Shown here: positions 23,070 through 34,198 of the stretch, one piece after another
Layout of the letters: the number at the start of each line of letters is the position of its first letter
Position numbering within the stretch: position 1 is the stretch's first letter
NCBI GenBank assembly: GCA_009809945.1
Contig: WTPW01000509.1
Coordinates: 32,257 to 96,256, forward strand
DNA: 64,000 bases
DNA from: Gigaspora margarita
Taxonomy: Eukaryota > Glomeromycota > Glomeromycetes > Diversisporales > Gigasporaceae
Reading direction: 5' to 3'
Position numbers and translations under genes: made by a program
Notes under the pieces: generated by a model
What the model saw: the letters and a program-made list of their open reading frames with translations, nothing else
What the model was told of the DNA's origin: nothing
Databases searched by the model: none

Positions 23070-24290
23070 TTTTGGGAGGTCTAAGACAATCCCAATATTC
23101 AAAGGATGAATTGGACTTCTTTACTTAGGACTAGAGAAAAGAAGTAAACTATGCTTGCCCTCTCTTTGATCTGGTGCATCAAGGCTTGACACACAGTCAG
23201 AAGTGCGAAGCTACAGTAATATTGATTCTTCTTGTTTGGGTTTCAGCACTTTGGTGGCTGATATTTCTTAGGGCCACTAAAGAGGTAATAGAGCTACCAC
23301 CAGCTTTAAAAATCATTATTTCTGGGCTATTGGGCCAGAGAGAGCCGTGCAAAAACCCTGCTTGGAAATTAATAGCTGCAAGGGTAGTCTGGTCAAAATA
23401 CTGCTAAGTCGAGCAGAAACTTTAGCTTTTCAAACTGTGTATGAAAGATATAAAACAAGATTAGGAAAGACTCAATATGTTTTCATGAAATTTTGTAATT
23501 GGACCAGAGAAGTAGCCTGCTCAGCAAGTGTCAATATGGTTAGAGCTTTTTTAGATTGGTTAGAGTTGGCAGGTTTAACAATACAGATGCAAGAGTATCT
23601 TGGAGCTGTAGCAAGACTACATAAGGAGAGAGGTTTTGCTAATCTAGCACAGGACCTGAGAGTTAAGGAGGTAGTAAAAGGTATAAAATAATTGGAGCTA
23701 AAGGAAAGGAAGCAGATTGGCTGCGAGATCCTTTTCCATTAAGAAATTACTATGATGATCCTCCAAAAAGTGTGAATCCTGAAATTTGGTGCAGAGACCT
23801 GGTCTTGGTAGGTTTAGGTTTTCGTATGATGCGAAGGTAGAAGAGCTGTTTAAGCTTAAAATAAAAGATGTGGAAGAAAGATCAAGTTTGCTTTGGCTCA
23901 GAATTAGGAAAGCAAAGAATGACCCTTTGCAAATGGAAAGTTTGTTCTATTTGAGCCTATTGAAAACAAAATTTGTCCAGTTAGGCTATTGAGTAAATAC
24001 CTTAAGGTCAGACAATTTACACTTTGCAATGAGCCTTTGTTTCTTTTAAAGAAAGAAGAGGAAATGTTAGTAGCATCAATCTCATCTGTAGTCAAGTGAA
24101 TAACAGAGCATATGAAGGCAAAAGGTCACTTTACGGCCCATAGTTTGAGAATAGGAGGGCTATAGCCACATTGAGGGGTGAAATGTTATTGACTTAGATT
24201 AAAACTATTGGGGGTGGGACTCGAAGGCTGTTATATATATTTAAGAGTTGTTGAGACTACAAAGGATAGAGCATTGATGAAGATAGGTTT
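23070..24290 (+). pseudogene. RNase H end and tyrosine recombinase of the DIRS-like element
   Basis: About 23150-23390 encodes a segment with CEATVILILLVWVSALWW and IELPPALKI, like the C-terminal part of DIRS polymerases. 23347-23691 encodes the helical core-binding domain (YKTRLGKTQYVFMKFCNWT, then ARLHKERGF). 23780-23990 holds the first catalytic arginine region (GFRMMR..EELFKLKIKDVE). 24118-24160 holds the HxxR box (GHFTAHSLRIGG). About 24208-24236 holds the Trp and the nucleophile region (GWDSKAVIYI). The catalytic motifs are in the right order and spacing but in different frames. The recombinase would have integrated circular cDNA; here it is dead. Confidence 0.75.
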
Positions 24291-24436
24291 CTAAGTTTTT
24301 GTCATCAGTAAGTACGTAAGGGCTCTATACATGATACTAGTTTTGTAATAAAAGGTAGGGAATCTAGAGTCGATTCTCTTGATGATCCTATATATGTATT
24401 TTATTGTTATATGTTGGAAATTGGTCGAGTGACGAA

Positions 24437-26150
24437 TGTTGATGCCATGAACGAAGTCATGAGCATCCTTTTGTTATGAGACTATGATCCAGGCCAATGA
24501 TGCAGTGTATTCGATAGGTAAGTTTTAAGTATTTGATAACAGGAGTGATATATTTAAGAGTGAGTTATGTATGATGTATTAATTAAGGAATAACAAATGG
24601 TTGAGTAAGTATGAGATCATAGGAAGTTTTTATTTAAAAGAGGTAAAGATAGAAATTGTTTTACCTCTTTTGTCTTTGCTGTTAGCTCAACATTAGTCTA
24701 GCTTTATTGATAGTAACCGCACACCTACCACTAGGCTTATTTGGTTCACTTGCATAAATAGTTGGGTGGTTAGCGGTGTTAAAAAATTACTTAGGGTTTG
24801 TAAGAAATTGACAACTGTACAGACCAGGAATTTTAGAAATTTATGTTGATAACATGAACAAAATCACAGGCATCCTTTTGTCACAAGACCATGACTTAGG
24901 CCTATAATGCAGGGTGATCGATAGGTAAGTTTTAAATATTTGATGACAGAGGTAATATTTTTGAGAGTAAAGTATATTATGTATTGTTTAAGGAATAATG
25001 GATGGTTGAGCAAGTATGAGATCATAGGAAGTTGTTATTTTAGAGAGGTAAAGATAGAAATTGTTCTACCTCTTTTGTCTTTGCTGTTAGCTCAACGTTA
25101 GTTTAGCTTTATCGATAGTACCCGCCTACTTACTACTAGGCTTATTTGGTTCACTTGCATAAATGGTTGGGTGGTTAGCGGTATTGGAAAAATTACTTAG
25201 GGTTTGTGAAAAATCGACAACCATACAGACCAGGAATTTTAGAAATTTATGTTGATGCTGTGAGCAAAGTCATAGGCATCCTTTTATCATGAGACCATGA
25301 CCTGGGCCCATGATGCAGAGTAATTGATGGGTAAGTTTTAAGTATTTAATGACAGGGGTAATGTATTTAAGGGTTGGAGGTATATCAATCATTTTTCATA
25401 TGATTTTTGTGTCACTATTTTTTCTTTTGAATATTAAAAAATATTTTATTATATAACTGTTTTTAAAAATTAATTAAAATTTGTAGAATAGTTTTTTCTG
25501 ATTCTAATGGTAATAAAATTATCAAAATTGGGTAAATATTTATCAAGATACATGCATTTAAAAGTTAGATATTATTTTGTCATATGATATCATTTGATAT
25601 TTAATTAATAATCTTGTGTAACTCCAGAAAATTTGGAGGCTCCCCAGAAACTTTACAATATATACAAGTATATTTTTTTTAAATATTTTATTGTTAAAAT
25701 TTTTACTACTATAAAGAACATAATCTAAACTATTTACTACAAAAATTTGATAAAGATTAATTGTAATAGTAAAAAGTTTTATTAGTAGCATATTTCTATT
25801 TTTTGTAAAAATCATGTTGTGACACTAAGATCATATGAAAAATGATCAACATACCTCTTACCCTTAAGAGTGAGGTATTATGATGTATTGTTTAAGGAAT
25901 AACGAATGGTTAAGTATGTATGAGGTCATAGAGAGTTGTTATTTAAGTGAGGTAAAATGGAAATAGTTCTACCTCTTTTGTCTTTGCTGTTAGCTCAATG
26001 TCAGTCTAGCTTTATCGATAGTACTTGCTTACCCACTACTAGGCTTATTTGGTTCACTTGCATAAATGGTTGGGTGGTTAGTGGTGTTGGAAAATTACTT
26101 AGGGTTTGTGAAATTGAAATCTGTACAAACCAGAAATTAGAAATTTAAGG
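24437..26150. repeat. tandem ~407-bp terminal units of the DIRS-like element
   Basis: Units start at 24437, 24843 and 25251 (gttgat..), 406 and 408 bp apart; the third is interrupted by 25371-25863 and ends near 26150. Each contains gcatccttttgtca, gataggtaagttttaa, ttaaggaataacggatggtt, ctacctcttttgtctttgct and gcttatttggttcacttg. The first ~270 bp also occurs at the left side (21573-21840). Before 24437 and after 26150 the same phrase, aaattggtcgagtgac, occurs. Confidence 0.8.
25371..25863. mobile_element. 493-bp MITE with TTAA duplication
   Basis: It is inserted in the third terminal unit. Its ends pair over ~35 bases (gggttggaggtatatc / gggtaagaggtatgttgatc, then atcatttttcatatgat). TTAA flanks both ends (25367-25370, 25864-25867), as in piggyBac-type insertion. 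No transposase; a minus-strand 85-codon frame inside is AT-driven. Confidence 0.78.
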
Positions 26151-27090
26151 AAATAACTGAACTGATACTATGAAATGTCTGTGGATCACATGATTAGTGA
26201 GGCAAAATCCCATATATGTATTTATTGTTATAAGCTGAAAATTGGTCGAGTGACAAAATTTTACTAATAAATCATATCTATTCATTAATTAAAAAATGTC
26301 CAGCTGATAATTTTGCTATAGCAATAGTACCTGCTAACAACTAGAACTAAATGCTGACCTATATCTGACACCTCTGCCCCAGAATTTTGGTGACCCTCCT
26401 GTAAAATTCTTACAACATGTGGTTTACAGGCAGTGAGGTATTTTTGGGGTTTCTGTTTGTCCCAAGTATCTAATTGCTTTATTTTTTTAATCACTATAAA
26501 ATAGACTATTCGATTCAAGGATCATAAGATTGTTATTGTATTATGCATATATATCGTAATGATAAAATATTTACATAATAGTAAGGTAATTAAAAGGTTA
26601 GCAGGTATTTTTTATTTTTTTTTATAAATCACTATAAAATTGATTAAAGATGGCTTTTGTAATTGAAGTTTTAGACAATTCGATTCAAGGTTCCTTAATT
26701 GATAAATAAGATGTGTATATAGATTCAATATTACACCATGTAGTTTACAGATAGTAGAGGTGTTTTTGGGTTTTCTATTTGTTTTGAGTATTTAATTGCT
26801 TCATTTTGATAACATTATCACTTTTTTTATTTTATTTTATTTTATTTTTTATAAATTACTAAAAAATAAATTAATAATGCTTTCGTAATTGATGTTAGAC
26901 AATTTAGTTCAAGGTTTGTTGATTGCTAGGTAAAACAAGTTGTAGAGATATAGATTTGATATTATATAATGTGGTTTACAGGTAGTGGAGGTGTTTCTGG
27001 GTTTCTATTTGTTTCAGGTATCTAATTACTTCATTTCAGTAACATCATCACTTTAACTAGAAGCTAAAAGTATGTACTCGTAGAAGTGTA

Positions 27091-27788
27091 ATCGATTCTA
27101 TAATAATATTTTAATCATTAATCGAATTAAAATCGATTCTTATTTCTGGATAAATGATTTAATCATCTTTACAAATGATTAAATATTTTGAAATCGATTT
27201 TGAATTTAGAATTGATTCTAAAGAATATGATTGGTTTATATTATCTATTTAGAAGTCTAAAATTTTAATAAATTGTTTTCTGCTTTTAAATAAGTATTTA
27301 AAAACCAGTAATAGCTGCATTTATTATTAAATCACATTTTGTTATTAAAAGTATCAAGCCCATAGCTTTACTTTGTATTTAGGCATTTTTTAATGGCTTT
27401 ATTTGTTGTTAATACGCATTATTTTTATTTAAACTTTACACTAATAATTTATAATTAGCCATTTTATAATGCTATGCTTGTTATTAATAATACATATTAT
27501 TTATATGCATATTATTTATATGTATAATTTGTTTTAAAGTGCAAATCCTGTTGTAATACTGAAGATTCTATTTAATTAAGTTCTGGTATAGCTTTAAAAT
27601 AACCAAAAAACTATGTACATTGATTTATATGATTTGAAAAACTAAATAACTTAAAATATTAAATAATAAAAAACAGAAACTAATCAGGCCACCCAATATA
27701 GGAAATAACTATAAAAATTTAGAATTCGATCATCAATTCTAAAATAATTTTGAGGTTTCGATCATTGATTTTAATTTTTAGAATTGAT
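27091..27788. mobile_element. 698-bp MITE with tgtaatcgattct ends
   Basis: The left atcgattctataataa and right end (tagaattgat) are inverted, with TA on both sides (27089-27090, 27789-27790). Near both ends aatcgatt- and cgatcattgatt-type motifs are repeated. The interior is AT-rich without an ORF. Confidence 0.6.
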
Positions 27789-28039
27789 TACATACACATA
27801 TAACAATGAAATAATTATGTGATAAACGTGATTAAAAAGCAAATAAGTATTTTTATTTTTTATTTATTTATTTTTTTTGTATATTACTATAAGATATGAT
27901 TGATATTCGTATATCGTTGGCAAAATATTTACAGGATGAAAAAGTAATTAAAAGGCTAGCAGATGAATTACTAGGTAAAATGGAATATATATGTATATTC
28001 TATAATGTTATCTTATACAATTTACAGGTAGTAGATATG

Positions 28040-28786
28040 TTTTCAGAATTTCCATTTAGCTTGGGTTTTAGATTGCTTCATTGCAATAACATAATTGTGA
28101 TTAATCGGAAAGTTTTAGACTAATACTAACAATTTGCTAATCAGGTATTAAAAGAATTAGCTTTATCAAGATCATATCAGCAAGTTTTTCTGTTCAAATC
28201 AAAATAAAAATAAAATTCACTTTAGCAATATAAACAGATACCAAATATATAATATTAAAATTTCTCTTCACATGCTAAAGGCATGTATCAAATGCTAGTA
28301 TTTCATAAATGGCAAATCTAAATTTGCTTTAATTTTGTAAATTAAGACTAAACATTTTAGTCAGATAATTTTAAAATTCTTAGTTGGTGGCCTTTAAAAT
28401 TCTTAAGACTTTGATTGGTTTGTTGATAGTTTTTAAATTCTTTTAGCAGAACAAAGACTATATTTTGTCAGGTTATCTTTAAGACCCTCATACTATATTC
28501 AGTCAAATATTTTTAAAATTCCCATAGCTGGTGATGAACTTTATTTAGGTTATTTAAAATATTTAGTTGGGAGAAGACTATATTGGCCGACTGATTTTTA
28601 AAATTTTTATTCAGTTAGATTATTTTAAAATTTTCATTGCTGGTGAAGATTATATTTAGTAATTTTTAAAATTTTCATAACTGGGAGATTTTTAATGTTT
28701 TTAATTAGTGGTGAAGAATTAATGGGGTTGGGAAGATCTTATAATCTTGAATCCAAATTGAACATATTTTTTTCCTTGTAAGGTTG
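28040..28786. repeat. degenerate ~70-100-bp repeats, non-coding
   Basis: From 28350 to 28720 the phrase ttttaaaattttcattgctggtgaagactatattt recurs in decayed form at least six times. No coding potential. Confidence 0.5.
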
Positions 28787-29420
28787 TTTCCAAATTTGCT
28801 TTGTTGTTTGATTACTTAATATATACAAACTATTTTGAGCAAAAAATAGCTAAAAAAAAGTCAATCAAATGTTTCGCAAATTTGAAAACATTTTGTATAA
28901 TGGCCTTAAGTTCAAAAACAAGTGCATGCGCAAGTGCAAGAACACATGCAAGTGCAAGAACAAGAACAATTGCTCCATAATAGATTAAAAATCATGATAA
29001 TAATAAAGAATAGTGAATATATTAGCAAATACTAAGATTTAGATGATTGATATCTAGATTTTTTCATTTTTTGTAAATGTTTAGTCAGAATTTTTGCCAT
29101 CCAGATTATTTGATAATTACTAATTTTCTTACTGATTTTTGTGGTAGTTTTATGTCAATCTACCAACTGATAAAATCATGATATATCCAAAATATGATCA
29201 TACACTTTTGATTGGATATACAATCTGTGATCAAAAATGCTAAGACTACAATATCAATTAGCAAGTTATGATCAAGAATGTTATCACAATTCAAATTCTA
29301 GTAATTGTATCATGATAGTACCAAATCAATCTTAACTGCATACAGTATTGTGTATTGATTGGTACATAGTAAAAAGCTTGCTGCATGTAATATATTTAGA
29401 AGAATCTGGTTTAATCAAAA
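28787..29420. repeat. dispersed ~1-kb repeat, copy 3 (3' two thirds)
   Basis: It aligns with copies 1 and 2 from aaatttgctttgttgtttga to taatatatttagaagaatct. It has an expanded aagtgcaagaaca array (28918-28966) where the other copies have a single agtgcaggaacaag. Confidence 0.75.
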
Positions 29421-29465
29421 TTAAGTTTGGATCTTGATTAGGGATAGATCCGGTTGGGTCATGAC

Positions 29466-29694
29466 CAGTGTTTAAAATTCAATGTTCTCAGTGTTCTCAA
29501 AGAACATTATACAATTTTTGAGAACATAAATTATTAAAATATGTTCTCTATTTGAGAACATTCAAAAAATTCTTTTAATATTAAAAAAATTTTAATTTTT
29601 ATATATAAAGAACATTGAAATTTTACTGAGAACATTAAGAAATTAAAAATATTCTTTTTGAGAACATAAAACCAAATTTGAATTTTAAACACTG
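29466..29694. mobile_element. 229-bp hAT MITE, perfect ends and duplication
   Basis: It begins cagtgtttaaaattcaa with the exact inverse at the other end. The 8-bp duplication gtcatgac is perfect (29458-29465, 29695-29702). The interior repeats gttctcaa/ttgagaac. The intact ends suggest a recent insertion. Confidence 0.9.
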
Positions 29695-29776
29695 GTCATG
29701 ACCGGTTAATAACCATAACTGATATTGACTAGTCAGAGAAGGTTAACTGATCATCAAAATTGTGATTTACACATAG

Positions 29777-30704
29777 TTATTGTATGGATCTTATGTAACA
29801 ACCCATGCTTTTTTTACTTAATTATTGGTACATGTTTAAAAAACAACTAAATTAGAACACTTTCATGTTTGATAAAAATATGAAAGTGTCTTATTATTAT
29901 TATTATAGTTTTCTTCACATTTTTGATAATGTCAAAACATTCGTGTCAATAGGCCTTTTTAAATTTTTATTAGATTATGTCTTATTTTCACTTTTTTAAA
30001 ATTGTCTTGGATAGATTATTAGAACTTCATTTCTTTATATCTTATTATATAGAATTGCATAATTGTTGATTTTTATTCTTTTTTTTTAATTTTTTTTTGG
30101 ATAAGTCATACATTATTAGATCTTTGCTTTTAGATCTTTGCTTTCTTTAAAATTCTTTATTTATCAGATTTTTGTCTTTTTTAAAAAAAACTTTATAGTA
30201 CAAGTCATACATTATTAGATCTTCACCTTTAATCTTTGCTTTCTTTAAATTATTTATTAGACAGATTTGTATTTTTATTAAAATTCTTTTAGGGTAGATT
30301 ACACATTATTAGGTCTTTTGCTTTCTTTAAATTTTAATTATACTGAGTTATATATTATTTTGTTTACTTTCTTTATATGATTTTCACTGAATAAGGTTAT
30401 ACTATTAAATTTTTGCTTTCTTTAAATCTTTCTATACATAGTTATATTGATTAGATTTAGTTCTTTTTTTTTTAAAAAAAAATTCTTGTTAATTGATTTT
30501 GCATTATTAGATTCATGCTTGAACTTTAATTTAATTGTTTGATATTTTGCATGAAAGAATTAATAATTTAAATCATAGATAGATTTTTTACTTACACTAT
30601 TATCTTGTGCATATATGTTATATTTTATAACTGTAATATTAAAATTAGCATTTTATTAAAGTAAAAGTGATGCATGGGTTGTTACATCAGACCCATACAA
30701 TAAT
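29777..30704. mobile_element. ~930-bp inverted-repeat element with internal minisatellite
   Basis: The ends pair over ~30 bases (ttattgtatgg, then atgtaacaacccatgc). atag lies at both borders (29773-29776, 30705-30708), a possible short duplication. Between 30105 and 30430 a ~95-110-bp unit (tacattattagatctttgct, ttctttaaattctttat) is repeated four to five times. No ORF. Confidence 0.7.
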
Positions 30705-30729
30705 ATAGTTATTGTATAGCATTGTATAA

Positions 30730-31138
30730 ATAACTAAATTTGCATGAACTAACTTATGTCACATGGCCTTTGCCTATATGACCCAGTTTAACTCATGCAA
30801 ATTTAGTTATTTTTTACAACTCATACAATAAGTACTTTTATTGGTCATGTTAATAATAACTGATTATTTATTAGGACACTGTGCTTATGAAGTGACCAAA
30901 GGGCATGTTATAATGTGGTGTCTGTTGTGAAGAAATCAGTGATTATTGTTAACAACATGACCCAACAAACCATTATTGTATATTTTTGACATAAGCACCT
31001 AACCATTTTCTGTATCTTATTGGGTCATTTCTAAATGTACTACACAAATTTTGTTTAGCTCCGATAGAAGGTGAACAAAGTTTGTGTATTATGTATTAAA
31101 ATTAACCCAATAACATGCATGAAAATGGTTAGGTGCTT
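30730..31138. mobile_element. two small adjacent inverted-repeat MITEs
   Basis: 30730-30811: aataactaaatttgcatgaa pairs with its complement. 30995-31136: gcacctaaccattttc pairs with gaaaatggttaggtgc, with inner arms gggtcatt/aaattaaccc. Both are coding-free. Confidence 0.65.
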
Positions 31139-32510
31139 ACATAAGAAGTGTACAATAACTATAACTTATATACACACTGTTATACAATATAGATCAGATG
31201 TATAAATAAATATTATTTCTGGTTATTGAGGTTTTTTATTTTTACTGTACTAATTTTTTTTTATAATATTATAGATCACATTGTTTGCTTATGTAGTTGC
31301 TAATATTGTCTTATACTGGTGTCAACAGTTTGTTTTCACTTTATTGATTGTTCTCTTATATTAATTGTTCTCTTATTTTTTCTAACTAATTTTCTTTTGT
31401 ATCATTATACATAGGTCATGTAATTTTTGAATTTGCCATTATATGCTAGTGTTGTGCTTTGCTTTTATTTAGTACATTAAGCAGTATTGTTTGTTATAGC
31501 ACTGTATATTGGGTCATTATCATTTTATTATACTAATATTGTCACTTGTTGATATATTGCTTATTTCTTATGTTATGTAGTATTGTTTATTGGTTTGTTT
31601 TTTTCATAATATTGTATATATTGGGTTGCTATCATTGTTAGTATAATTGCTGAATCAACTTTATATACAATAATGTTGTTTATATATATATATATACTAC
31701 CTGGATTTTTTTTTTGTAGCATTGTATGTTGTGTTCTCACTGACTCATTGTTTTTGGTGTAATGCTGATGGGCATTTTATAGCTAATTTATGGGGTTTAT
31801 CACTTGTTGGTATTTTGCTACCATTTCTGGAATCATATACTGTAGTGGTTGTAACTAAGTTAAAACTCAACTAAAGTTGCAACTTTAGTTGACTAAAGTT
31901 GCACTTGGCCAAAATTAGCCTACTAATTTATATCATCTTGCATGTAATAGTTAGCAATTTTAGGCAAATGCAACTTTATTTAAATAATCTTGGTTGTTGT
32001 TATATCTCATTTTGTTGCTATTGAATTGTCGTTGAATGTATCAAATATTAGAGCAGATGATTTTGTTTGATTTGAATAGAAATCTACCAAATTTGCCAGA
32101 TATAGCAGATATAGCAGATGTAGTAAATGGAATTAGCAAATTAGATAGTAGTAAAGAATATAAATAAGGACTAAGAATTTACCTTGAATAAAGTTAGTTA
32201 ATATTTTGTACATAAAGTTTAAAAAGGCTACTTGTTCTTCTAGTCCCCTAATAATTAACTTTATGGTCTTGTGATCCTGAATTAGAGCTTTGTAACAAAT
32301 ATAGACCTTTAACACCCTAATTACTCAAACCAAATCTCACCATGCTGCGATTGTAGCCTGCTATTATTAGCATTTAGGTTAGATAGTGGCATAGTGTATT
32401 GTTTTAGGTAGAAGTAGTGCTAGTTAATATCTGGATTACTCTTATTTGTAATTCCGGAGCAGTCAAGACCTTTACAACATATATACATAAGTATTTGGTT
32501 ATTATAAACT
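31139..32510. other. AT-rich non-coding stretch with a perfect 24-bp palindrome
   Basis: No gene was seen. 31868-31891 is an exact palindrome made of caactaaagttg and its complement. The rest is T-rich with scattered ttgttat/attgtata motifs. Confidence 0.5.
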
Positions 32511-32884
32511 GGTTTGGATACGTATCACTTCACTGACACTCGTTTCGTAAACATAACATTTCACTGACAAAAATTCACTGACATGCTTATTTCACTGACA
32601 CTTATTTCGCAGACAAGTTTATTTCACCAACAATTTATTTCATAAAAGCTCATTTCATAGACAAATTTTTTTTAAAAAGCACACTAACTTTAACCCTAAT
32701 TCTACCTGACTCTACTCTAACCCTAACGACAATGACCAGAATTATTTTGTTGGTGAAATAAGTTTCGGTGAAATAAACTGTCAGTGAAATGGAAAATAAA
32801 TGTCAGTGAAATAACATGTCAGTGAATTGTTGTCGGTGAAATGTTATTTCTACGAAACGAGCATCAATGAAGTGAGCTGAACCG
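32511..32884. mobile_element. foldback MITE with ttcactgaca arrays
   Basis: About 110 bases at each end are inverted repeats (ggtttggatac..acttcac against ggttcagc..acttcat, then tcgtttcgta, ataacatttca, aattcactgacatg). Both subterminal zones are arrays of ttcactgaca. A solo fragment of the array sits at 33690-33765, just 3' of copy 4. Confidence 0.8.
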
Positions 32885-33099
32885 ACTGGATTATTATATT
32901 GTAAAACAAATATATAGTTAATTTTACAATAAACAATATAAATATATTTAATTGAGGTTACAGTATTTGTAAATAATAAATTTAAAATAATTTTATATAG
33001 ATCACTTTATATATATATATACACATGGTGTACAAATAGAAATCGTCTTTTACTTTTCTGCCTAGTAAATAATAATAATTAGCATCGCCCAGTGTAATA

Positions 33100-33283
33100 C
33101 AGGTGACCCCTGATAATATCAACCTACGTTAATATCAACCTAAGCCACAAATCAAATTTTTACAAATTTTTATATATCAAAATTCTCTCGTATATATCAA
33201 CTTTAATATGAATTTTCGTTAATATCACTATCAACATAATTTTGAACAGGTTCAAATGGGTTGATATTAACGAGGGTCACCTG
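33100..33283. mobile_element. 184-bp pogo/mariner-like MITE
   Basis: It begins caggtgacccc and ends gggtcacctg, with TA on both sides (33098-33099, 33284-33285). The phrase aatatcaacc recurs inside on both strands. The ends fit Tc1/mariner-pogo elements. Confidence 0.85.
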
Positions 33284-33436
33284 TACTTCATTATTTTAAT
33301 ATTTCATTATTAATTATATTTATTTGATAGGCTTATATAAATCAATTACACTTTAAACTTATAATCATTATTAAAAAGTTATAGAATTATGCCCTAGTTT
33401 TATATTGAACTACTAACTAATAAAATCCAAATTGTA

Positions 33437-33695
33437 ATCAGTGTGTGCTAGAACTAATATAGCAATATGATTTGATTTAACGCTTTTGATTGAATATACA
33501 ATCTGTGATCAAAAACATTAAGACTAAAATATCGATGAGCAAGTTATGATCAAAAATTTTATTACAATTCAAATTCTTGCAATTGTATCATGATAGTACC
33601 AATCTTAACTATATATAGTATTGTGTATCGATTTTTAACAAAATTCTTTAAGATAAAAATCCTAGTAAAAGCATTGCTGCATGTGGTCCATATTA
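33437..33695. repeat. dispersed ~1-kb repeat, copy 4 (3' end only)
   Basis: It aligns with 15890-16070 and 16370-16410 of copy 1 (gtgctagaactaatatagca to tgtgtatcgat). Non-coding. Confidence 0.7.
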
Positions 33696-34198
33696 TTTCA
33701 CTGACAATCACTTCACAGACACCCCATTTCACCAACAAATTATTTACTGACAAGTTCATTTTCTATTTAAAACAAAACCATGTCCTATGCTAATTTTATA
33801 AATCAAATGTCTTGATTCTGTTCTCTACTTAGATCTTCCGTTCCTGGTTTAGCGCAACAACGTCGCGCAGCTATCTAGTATTTTAAATAATCGAAATAAT
33901 ATTGAAGCTAATTTTAAAACCATGTGAAATTTTTAAATAGTTATATATAACTATATATATATATACTATATATATAATTATTATAAATGCTAATTATTAC
34001 AGATGTCGAAATCAGTCTCAACATTTATTATTCAGCAAAAATTTTAGACACTTTATCTGCTGAATAATTTCCTAGTTAAGTCAAAGAATATTATTCAATT
34101 AAGATACTTGTATATAATATATATTTATTCAATATATAATTATAAGAATTATTAGAATTATTAGAATAAATCAACATTTGGCATTTTTTTTTATAAAT

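Larger units (their letters stand above)
21573..26150 (+). mobile_element. decayed DIRS-like tyrosine-recombinase retroelement
   Basis: The order is a left terminal repeat (21573-21840), gag-like region, remnant of the polymerase RNase H end, tyrosine recombinase, then a tandem run of the ~407-bp terminal unit. Terminal sequence in split or tandem arrangement and a tyrosine recombinase instead of an integrase are the hallmarks of DIRS/Ngaro elements. The reverse transcriptase core is absent between the zinc knuckle and the RNase H end, so this is an internally deleted copy. Several frame breaks and stops make it inactive. Confidence 0.75.
20360..28035. repeat. interrupted satellite of ~240-320-bp units
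   Basis: Blocks near 20610-20760, 21290-21440, 26450-26530, 26540-26740, 26810-26990 and 27810-28040 share the same order of phrases: gtaaggtaattaaaag, agcaggtatttttta, a T-rich run with tatagatcacta, gacaattcgattcaaggttc, then tgtggtttacaggtagtgg. A second phrase family (taatctctgccagaattta, tttctgatctggtgatta) repeats at about 20375, 20440 and 20770. The blocks are separated by MITEs and the DIRS-like element. No gene; a 75-codon frame at 27896-28123 lies inside a unit. Confidence 0.65.
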
